DNA of 10,688 bases from Candidatus Avipropionibacterium avicola (GTDB taxonomy: Bacteria; Actinomycetota; Actinomycetes; Propionibacteriales; Propionibacteriaceae): the NCBI GenBank assembly GCA_018715445.1, contig DVLP01000025.1, forward strand, positions 1 to 10,688. Reading direction: 5' to 3'. This document shows positions 6,651 to 10,688 of the stretch, piece by piece. Position 1 is the stretch's first letter. Every line of letters begins with the position of its first letter. The notes under the pieces were generated by a model. That model was given only the letters and a program-made list of their open reading frames with translations, had not been told where the DNA came from and did no database searches. Both the position numbers and the translations under genes were made by a program.

Positions 6651-7079
6651 GTGACCATGCAGACCGAACAGCTGAGCCGAGGTGAGGCACCCCCACCGGG
6701 GGGCGTCGCGGCAGCGCTGGCGGGACTGGCCCTGACCGAATTGGCCGGGGCGCGGACGGATGTGCTGGACCAGCTGCCGTGCCGCACGGTCGATCCGGAG
6801 GCCTTCTTCGCCGAGTCCCCGGGGGACGTCGAGTGGGCCAAGGCGTTGTGCCGGGAGTGCCCGGTCCGGCAACAGTGCCTCGACGGTGCCCTCGAGCGGC
6901 GTGAGCCCTGGGGTGTGTGGGGTGGCGAACTGTTCGTCAACGGTGTGGTGGTGGCGCGCAAGCGTCCGCGGGGTCGCCCCCGCAAGCACCCGTTGCCCGA
7001 GCAGGCACCGGTGGCCCCCCGGGTGGCGCCGGCCGCCCGGGAGGTCGACGAACGGCCCGCAGCCTCGACAGCGGCCTGA
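6651..7079 (+). CDS. whiB7: WhiB7-family iron-sulfur transcription regulator
   Basis: WhiB7 is a [4Fe-4S] activator of intrinsic antibiotic-resistance genes that works bound to the primary sigma factor. The product is 142 aa. Cluster ligands are C44, C67, C70 and C76 (C-x2-C-x5-C for the last three). The turn WGVWGG is at 87-92, and the AT-hook RGRPRK (107-112, within RKRPRGRPRK) is the mark that separates WhiB7 from other WhiB proteins. It is longer than the roughly 92-aa M. tuberculosis protein: about 35-40 extra residues at the N-terminus and a 30-residue Pro/Ala-rich tail after the AT-hook. GTG 6651 is chosen because GGAGGAG (6639-6645) is 5 nt upstream; ATG 6657 (11 nt) and GTG 6648 (2 nt) are in-frame alternatives. 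Control is by an AT-rich promoter and an attenuator. The gene is convergent with the ABC1-family gene. Confidence 0.93.
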   Translation: MTMQTEQLSRGEAPPPGGVAAALAGLALTELAGARTDVLDQLPCRTVDPEAFFAESPGDVEWAKALCRECPVRQQCLDGALERREPWGVWGGELFVNGVVVARKRPRGRPRKHPLPEQAPVAPRVAPAAREVDERPAASTAA

Positions 7080-7089
7080 GCCCGTTCAC

Positions 7090-7149
7090 CCGGGTCGATT
7101 CAATCTGGGCCGGTTCAGCCTGAGGTGGTTCAGGCTGGGCCGGTTCAGC
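7090..7149. repeat. Four tandem 15-bp units in the convergent whiB7/ABC1 gap
   Basis: Units at 7090-7104 (degenerate), 7105-7119, 7120-7134 and 7135-7149. The second and fourth are identical (CTGGGCCGGTTCAGC) and the third differs at a few positions. The last unit supplies the stop codon of the minus-strand ABC1-family gene (TCA at 7145-7147). Because the period is 15, the other units place further TGA codons in the same frame at 7130-7132, 7115-7117 and 7100-7102. No gene reads the repeat in either direction. Confidence 0.8.
7116..7137. terminator. Hairpin in the convergent gap, possible bidirectional terminator
   Basis: CAGCCTGA (7116-7123) pairs perfectly with TCAGGCTG (7130-7137) across a 6-nt loop. 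It lies 36 nt after the whiB7 stop and just beyond the ABC1-family stop, where a terminator for both genes would be expected. There is no T tract on either side, so it is a weak candidate and may simply arise from the tandem repeat. Confidence 0.4.
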
Positions 7150-8473
7150 CGCTGTGGGCCAAGTTCGGCGGCGGGGTGAATCCCGGCAGCGACTCGCGCA
7201 GCACGCTGGCGAAGTCGGCGTGCACGTCCAGCTGAGCCAGGACGGCGAGGCCGCCCAGCCAGACACGGTGGATCAGCAGGTAGTCCGGCGGGAGGTTGAT
7301 CCGGGTCGCGATCTCACCCCGACCGCTGGCCCGGCGGATCCGGGCGAACTCGGACTGCATCCAGCTGCGGTGGAAGTGGAACGACGACGAGCGGGCCGGC
7401 TCGATGAACGGGCCGAGGAAGTCGAGCAGGTCGTCGGCCGGCACGTCCGGACCGATGAAGCCCTCGTCCCGCAGGCCGGCGGCGACCTCGTCGGAGTCAC
7501 CGGCGATCGCGATCGACAGCAGCCGACCGATGGCCGAGGGCAGACCGTCCGGCAGTCGCGAGACCAGGCCGAAGTCAACCACGCCGAGGCGGCCGTCGGG
7601 CAGCAACCGGAAGTTGCCCGGATGCGGGTCGCCGTGCAGCAGCCCCGCGGTACGGGGACCGGAGAACAGGAACCGTACGTAGGCCAGACCCACCCGATTG
7701 CGTTCCCGGTCGGCCATCTCGGTCGCGGTGATCAGGCTGTCGCCCTCGACCCAGTCGCTGACGATCACCCGCGGGGTGTGGGTGAGCACGCGCGGCACCA
7801 CGAACTCGTCGCTGTCGGCGAAGGCCTCGGCCGCGCGGGTCTGGTTGGCGGCCTCGATCCGGTAGTCGACCTCCTCGGTGATCCGCTCGGCGAGCTCGGT
7901 CATCAACGGCCCGACCTCGATGCTGCCGGTGAGGGGCTGGGCCAGGCGAGCGAGGCGGCCCAGCTGGGTGAGGTCATGACGGATCGCCACGTCGGCGCCG
8001 GGGTACTGCACCTTGACCGCGACCGGTTCTCCGGTGGCGCGCCACGTCGCCCGATGCACCTGTCCGATGGAGGCGGCCGCGGCCGGCCGCGATCCGAAGT
8101 CGGTGAACAGGTCACGCCAGTCCGGGCCGAGCTCGTGGGTCAGCACGCTGTGCACCCGGGACAGCGGCATCGGCGGCGCCTGGTCCTGGAGCCGGCGCAA
8201 CTGCTCGCGGTACGGCCCGGCGATGTCCTCGGGCAGGGCCGCCTCGAACAGGCTCATCGCCTGACCGAACTTCATCGCGCCACCCTTGAGCTCACCGAGC
8301 ACGGTGAACATCTGCTCGGCCGCCCGCTGTCGGGCCCGGGCAGTGGCCTCTTCGGAATCGGTGCCGGTCAGGCGGCGCCCGAGCGAACCGGTGGCACGGG
8401 CAGCCGCTCCGAGGGGGAGCCGCAACAGACGGCTGCTGCGTGTCCAGCGGCCCGGGACAGGATCGTCGGCCAT
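7145..8473 (-). CDS. ABC1/UbiB (AarF)-family atypical kinase-like protein
   Basis: The product is 442 aa, matching the recalled length and layout of M. tuberculosis Rv3197. ABC1/UbiB proteins have a protein-kinase-like fold, bind ATP and are linked in other organisms to quinone or lipid metabolism; the substrate here is unknown. Visible motifs: the KxGQ extension (KFGQ, 68-71), the Ala-rich loop AAAASIGQ (131-138) replacing the kinase glycine loop, the lysine in VAVKVQYPG (K154), EVDYRIEAAN (about 201-210), the catalytic loop HGDPHPGN (280-287) and DFG (300-302). No transmembrane segment is evident. ATG 8473 is chosen because it aligns with the start of homologues; ATG 8482 and TTG 8500 are in-frame upstream options. 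None has a clear ribosome site. It follows the ThiF-like gene with a 61-nt gap and probably shares its transcript. Some databases label such proteins as ABC transporter ATPases, which the motifs do not support. Confidence 0.9.
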   Translation of the reverse strand: MADDPVPGRWTRSSRLLRLPLGAAARATGSLGRRLTGTDSEEATARARQRAAEQMFTVLGELKGGAMKFGQAMSLFEAALPEDIAGPYREQLRRLQDQAPPMPLSRVHSVLTHELGPDWRDLFTDFGSRPAAAASIGQVHRATWRATGEPVAVKVQYPGADVAIRHDLTQLGRLARLAQPLTGSIEVGPLMTELAERITEEVDYRIEAANQTRAAEAFADSDEFVVPRVLTHTPRVIVSDWVEGDSLITATEMADRERNRVGLAYVRFLFSGPRTAGLLHGDPHPGNFRLLPDGRLGVVDFGLVSRLPDGLPSAIGRLLSIAIAGDSDEVAAGLRDEGFIGPDVPADDLLDFLGPFIEPARSSSFHFHRSWMQSEFARIRRASGRGEIATRINLPPDYLLIHRVWLGGLAVLAQLDVHADFASVLRESLPGFTPPPNLAHSG

Positions 8474-8534
8474 GGTGCACATCGTGCCAGTGATTCCCAA
8501 GATCAGTCAGCCCAGGCCGAAACAGTGTGGACGG

Positions 8535-9200
8535 TCAGCTCGCCCACCAGGCGCAACCGCACTCGGGGTGCAACGGCCACCGACGGACCCGGGTCAGCAG
8601 GTCACCCCGGTCCACCTCGAGGGTGCAGCCGACCGCATCGGACAGGGCACGGCTCAGTTGGGCCAGCACTTGGACCGCACCCATCCCAGCGGCCCAGGTG
8701 ATGAGAGGTTCCACGGCCGGGGCCAGCACGGCACACTCCTTGACCAGGCGGGCCGGCCAACCGGGGTCGGCGCCGGTCTGGACCAGGTCGAGGCAGTTCA
8801 GGCAGGGGGTGCGCCCCGGTAGCACCATTGGCCCGACCCGGGCTGCGGTGGGCCCGATCCGTACCACCAGGTGGGCCAGGTCGTGGCGCACCAGGTGCTC
8901 GGTCAGGGCCCGGTCGGGTTCGAGACGGGAACTGGTGACCACGGTCAGCGCGGGTCGGGCGTGGTCGAGGTCGCTCCAGTGGGGGACCACCCGCAGTCGA
9001 GGCCGCCCGGCCGAGCGCGGGCGCAGGCTCTGGACCAGGGCGCCGGCACAGGTGGTGGCCACCCCGGAGCGGGGATACAGCACCGGATCGACCGGGTCAG
9101 GGTCGGACACCAGCAGGGTGGTGACCGCCGGCAGTTGGTGGAGCACGGTGGCGATCGCCTGCCCCAGGGCACCGGCTCCGATCACGGCAACATCGCACAT
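8535..9200 (-). CDS. ThiF/E1-like (cyclodehydratase-type) protein, short form
   Basis: The product is 221 aa. It opens directly with a Rossmann nucleotide-binding motif, VAVIGAGALG, with GAGALG at 8-13, followed by VSDPDPVDPVLYPRSG, which resembles the DxDxV-type block of ThiF/MoeB E1 enzymes. Paired cysteines CLNC (133-136) and CGC (214-216, in LHPECGCAW) look like the structural zinc site of the family. E1-like enzymes adenylate carboxylates or peptide amides; the closest annotation class I recall is the TOMM cyclodehydratase-like proteins, and M. tuberculosis Rv3196 sits at the same place. The N-terminal leader-binding domain found in longer relatives is missing. No precursor peptide or partner YcaO gene is in the window, so the substrate is unknown. 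ATG 9200 follows GGAG; GTG 9209 is an alternative. The 10-base palindrome GTGGGCCCAC (9211-9220) lies just upstream. Confidence 0.78.
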   Translation of the reverse strand: MCDVAVIGAGALGQAIATVLHQLPAVTTLLVSDPDPVDPVLYPRSGVATTCAGALVQSLRPRSAGRPRLRVVPHWSDLDHARPALTVVTSSRLEPDRALTEHLVRHDLAHLVVRIGPTAARVGPMVLPGRTPCLNCLDLVQTGADPGWPARLVKECAVLAPAVEPLITWAAGMGAVQVLAQLSRALSDAVGCTLEVDRGDLLTRVRRWPLHPECGCAWWAS

Positions 9201-9238
9201 GCGCTCCACTGTGGGCCCACGCGGTCGCCGGGTCGGGG

Positions 9239-9247
9239 TTGTCCACA
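9239..9247 (+). other. Isolated DnaA-box-like nonamer
   Basis: TTGTCCACA matches the high-GC actinobacterial DnaA box. A partial second copy (TTGTCCGTT) follows at about 9257-9265. It lies in the short region upstream of the ThiF-like gene. There is no cluster of boxes, no AT-rich unwinding region and no dnaA or dnaN nearby, so this is not an origin. Confidence 0.35.
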
Positions 9248-9295
9248 ATCTCGGTGTTGTCCGTTCGGCGGTTCGTCATCCTCGGCCGGGGATGC

Positions 9296-9330
9296 GACGA
9301 GGGGCACACCCCACGGGCGTGCCCCTCGTC
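9296..9330 (-). terminator. 12-bp hairpin downstream of the zinc-ribbon gene
   Basis: GACGAGGGGCAC (9296-9307) pairs perfectly with GTGCCCCTCGTC (9319-9330) across an 11-nt loop. It starts 18 nt after the stop codon of the zinc-ribbon gene on the minus strand, the expected place for its terminator. No U-run follows on either strand, as is common for terminators in GC-rich actinobacteria. It could also be a partial terminator that lowers read-through into the ThiF-like gene. Confidence 0.6.
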
Positions 9331-9348
9331 ATGCTGGGTCGTCGGCGG

Positions 9349-9510
9349 TCAGGCCTTGCCGAGGATCCGGTTCAGGTTGGTCCCGCAGACCGGGCACTTG
9401 GCCTTGGCCATCCGGGTGCCCTTCTCGTTGACCTTGACCTCGCCGGTCGCCTCGCGCTTCTCCTTGCACTTCACACAGTAGAACTCGCCACTGTAGGTCT
9501 CGTCAGCCAC
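9349..9510 (-). CDS. Small zinc-ribbon protein, DUF5679-like (53 aa)
   Basis: The product is a 53-residue, Lys-rich protein with two Cys pairs, YCVKCKEKRE (C12, C15) and KCPVCGTNLNRIL (C39, C42). This CxxC-x23-CxxC layout indicates one zinc ribbon. The wording FYCVKC with CPVCGTNLNRILG matches the actinobacterial DUF5679 proteins as I recall them; their function is unknown. Start GTG 9510 is well supported by AGGAGG ending 4 nt upstream (9515-9520 on the minus strand). A hairpin terminator follows the stop. It may be carried on the transcript starting near 9735, which would give it a structured leader of about 225 nt. Nucleic-acid binding is a reasonable guess for a small basic zinc ribbon, but nothing in the sequence proves it. 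Confidence 0.88.
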   Translation of the reverse strand: MADETYSGEFYCVKCKEKREATGEVKVNEKGTRMAKAKCPVCGTNLNRILGKA

Positions 9511-9671
9511 TTTTCCTCCTGCTCGGTGAGCGCCGACCGGTCATGTCGACGTCGATCATGTGGACCCAGCGGCCGTGCGGCCACCGTGTCGCTGCGCGTC
9601 ACTCTACGCACACCGGGTCGTCCGCCCGGGCAGATCGACGCGTTTTCGCCCGATTTCGGTGGGAATGGACA

Positions 9672-9732
9672 GAGCCCCCGGTGGGTGGGTCCGTATGCCT
9701 TCCCCTGCACACGTCCAGCCCACCGGGGGCTC
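9672..9732 (-). ncRNA. Long two-part hairpin: candidate structured leader or small RNA
   Basis: The base is a perfect 14-bp inverted repeat, GAGCCCCCGGTGGG (9672-9685) with CCCACCGGGGGCTC (9719-9732). Within its 33-nt loop a second stem forms best on the minus-strand RNA: CGUGUGC with GCAUACG, seven pairs including one G-U, around the loop AGGGGAAG; UGG/CCA add pairs next to an internal loop. A minus-strand promoter places the transcript start about 3 nt before the hairpin. The region between 9511 and 9816 has no gene. It did not match the conserved core of SRP RNA, tRNA or any riboswitch I could recall. Confidence 0.45.
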
Positions 9733-9741
9733 AGTGGCTTC

Positions 9742-9771
9742 ACCGTACGGGGAGGGCGACGGGGTCGTCAA
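9742..9771 (-). promoter_or_regulatory. Minus-strand promoter upstream of the hairpin and zinc-ribbon gene
   Basis: On the minus strand TTGACG (9771-9766), an 18-bp spacer and TACGGT (9747-9742) form a good primary-sigma promoter with a TANNNT -10. The predicted start is A at about 9735. It would drive the hairpin at 9672-9732 and, if not terminated, the zinc-ribbon gene whose start codon is 225 nt downstream. Confidence 0.6.
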
Positions 9772-9816
9772 GTGCGCGTCGCGACGGTTGTCCCAGGGGT
9801 GTGGTTAGCTGCGGTC

Positions 9817-10688
9817 ATGAAGCGTGAAGCCCTGACCCGTCGGTTCGGCCGACTCTCCCGTACGGTCGCGGTCGCCGTGTTGTGCGTGCTGCTGATGGGT
9901 GGCTGCTACAAGCTGGACATGGACGTCACGGTGAGCTCCGACGACACCGTCAGCGGCACCATGGTCGTGGGGATCAGCCGCGACTTCCCGGGTGGGCAGG
10001 AGTTGCTGGCCCAGATGCGCTCGGAGATGCCGCCGGACCTGGACGTGAAGGACTGGAGCGACGATCGCTTCGTCGGCTTCGAGATCACCTACCGCGACCA
10101 GCCGATCGACGGCATGGCCGGTGGCAGCCAGTACGGCAGTTCCGATTTCCAGCTCCGCCGTGACGGGGACTACTTCATCCTCGGCGATCCCAACGCGGTG
10201 CAGGAGTCGCAGGACCTGGAGGGCTTCAACCCGGTCTACCGGGTGCGGTTCACCTTCCCCGGCGAGGTCGTCGAGGGCAACGGGGTCAAGGACGGGAACT
10301 CGATGGAGTGGACCGACCCCACGATGGCCCCCTATGCCAAGGCCGAGGCCACCGCCAGCCTGCTGGTGCCGATCCTCCTGGTCGCTGGCGGCGTGCTGGT
10401 GCTGGCCGCGGCCGCCGTCGTGGTGATCCTGGTGGTGCGACGCAAGCAGGCCCAGCCCGCGCTCGTCGGTGCCGGCGGACCCGGCGGGGGACCGGCCCAG
10501 GGCCAGCCCCAGGACGTCTGGAACCAGCAACAGCCCGGCCAACAGCAGTACGGGGCGCAACAGCAGTACGGGCAGGGGCAGTACGGCGCCCAGCAGCAGT
10601 ACGGGCAGCAGCAGTACGGGGGACAGGGCCAGGCTCCGTTCGATCAGGGCCAGTACGGAGGCCAACAACAGCAGTACGGGAACCAGCA
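9817..10688 (+). CDS. lppM: LppM-family lipoprotein with transmembrane segment and QYG-repeat tail (partial)
   Basis: 290 codons are visible and the frame is open at the right edge. The N-terminus has arginines, a hydrophobic stretch and a lipobox LMGGC (C30), so the protein should be exported and lipid-anchored or retained by its signal segment. Residues 31-170 resemble mycobacterial LppM (Rv2171): after the Cys comes a strand-rich domain with VSSDDTVSGTMVVGISRDF (about 39-57), SSDFQLRRDGDYFIL and YRVRFTFPGEVVEGNG (about 141-156). A transmembrane helix spans about 182-207, then basic RRK and a cytoplasmic tail rich in Gln, Gly and Tyr with at least seven QYG units. LppM in M. tuberculosis is linked to phagosome interactions; that role need not hold here. 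ATG 9817 has no Shine-Dalgarno; a weak -10 (TTAGCT, 9805-9810) would give a leaderless transcript. Confidence 0.85.
   Translation, partial: MKREALTRRFGRLSRTVAVAVLCVLLMGGCYKLDMDVTVSSDDTVSGTMVVGISRDFPGGQELLAQMRSEMPPDLDVKDWSDDRFVGFEITYRDQPIDGMAGGSQYGSSDFQLRRDGDYFILGDPNAVQESQDLEGFNPVYRVRFTFPGEVVEGNGVKDGNSMEWTDPTMAPYAKAEATASLLVPILLVAGGVLVLAAAAVVVILVVRRKQAQPALVGAGGPGGGPAQGQPQDVWNQQQPGQQQYGAQQQYGQGQYGAQQQYGQQQYGGQGQAPFDQGQYGGQQQQYGNQ
10540..10688 (+). repeat. Degenerate CAGCAGTACGGG repeats encoding the QYG tail
   Basis: Units built on CAGCAGTACGGG recur with 9-18 bp spacing and encode QQYG, GQYG or QQQYG with short Gly/Ala/Gln linkers; one interruption encodes APFDQ. The repeat runs into the right edge. 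Such repeats may vary in copy number by slippage. Confidence 0.85.

Noticed and set aside
7080..7266. Frameshifted C-terminal extension of the ABC1-family protein into AEPAQ repeats
   Set aside because: The annotated C-terminus (LPGF followed by a short tail) ends where mycobacterial homologues end, as I recall, so no frameshift is needed.
7154..8701. 515-codon plus-strand open frame
   Set aside because: It is antisense to the ABC1-family gene, which shows clear kinase-fold motifs. The plus-strand product has none.
9231..9300. Replication origin around the DnaA box
   Set aside because: There is a single perfect box, no AT-rich region and no origin-linked genes.
9674..9733. tRNA- or SRP-RNA-like appearance of the 9672-9732 hairpin
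   Set aside because: About 60 nt is too short for a tRNA and there is no GTTCGA T-loop. The SRP core (GGAA tetraloop with AGCAGCC) is absent.
9805..10668. 287-codon minus-strand open frame with Leu-rich start
   Set aside because: It is antisense to the LppM-type gene, whose lipobox, transmembrane segment and repeat tail are convincing. The Leu-rich part is the reverse of CAG/TAC repeats.

Overview
The window is high-GC DNA (roughly 70% G+C) whose gene content points to an actinobacterium (Actinomycetota): a WhiB7 regulator with an AT-hook, a UvrD2-type helicase with an HRDC domain, an LppM-type lipoprotein, TANNNT -10 boxes and probable leaderless starts. The order uvrD2, whiB7, ABC1-family kinase, ThiF-like protein is the arrangement I recall from Mycobacterium tuberculosis (Rv3198c, Rv3197A, Rv3197, Rv3196). 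Propionibacteriales seems possible, but the genus cannot be fixed from the sequence alone.

Region 1 (1-3980, minus strand) holds recC and the first 192 codons of recB, overlapping by ATGA and running off the left edge. Together they would give most of a RecBCD-type end-resection nuclease. Region 2 (3981-4070) is a 90-bp divergent control region. Each side carries a sequence close to the LexA-independent, PafBC-dependent RecA-NDp promoter (TTGTCRGTG-N8-TANNNT), one firing left into recC and one firing right into uvrD2. Region 3 (4071-6185, plus) is uvrD2. This half of the window therefore reads as a DNA-damage block under one shared control point.

Region 4 (6178-7079, plus) is whiB7 with its control system. 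An AT-rich block and a -35/-10 promoter overlap the 3' end of uvrD2. They are followed by a leader of about 430 nt with a well-started 69-codon upstream ORF, hairpins around that ORF's stop codon, and a perfect 13-bp terminator before whiB7. This matches the ribosome-monitored attenuation known for whiB7/wblC in mycobacteria and Streptomyces, in which antibiotics that slow translation switch on the resistance regulator.

Region 5 (7080-9510) is mostly minus strand: a convergent gap with a 15-bp tandem repeat, then the ABC1/UbiB-like kinase gene, a short ThiF-like gene, a hairpin, and a 53-aa zinc-ribbon (DUF5679-like) gene. Region 6 (9511-9816) has no gene, but it contains a strong minus-strand promoter whose predicted start lies at the foot of a long two-part hairpin. 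Region 7 (9817-10688, plus) is an LppM-type lipoprotein gene with a single transmembrane segment and a Gln/Tyr/Gly-rich repeat tail, cut by the right edge. No tRNA, rRNA, CRISPR array, insertion sequence or phage gene was seen.
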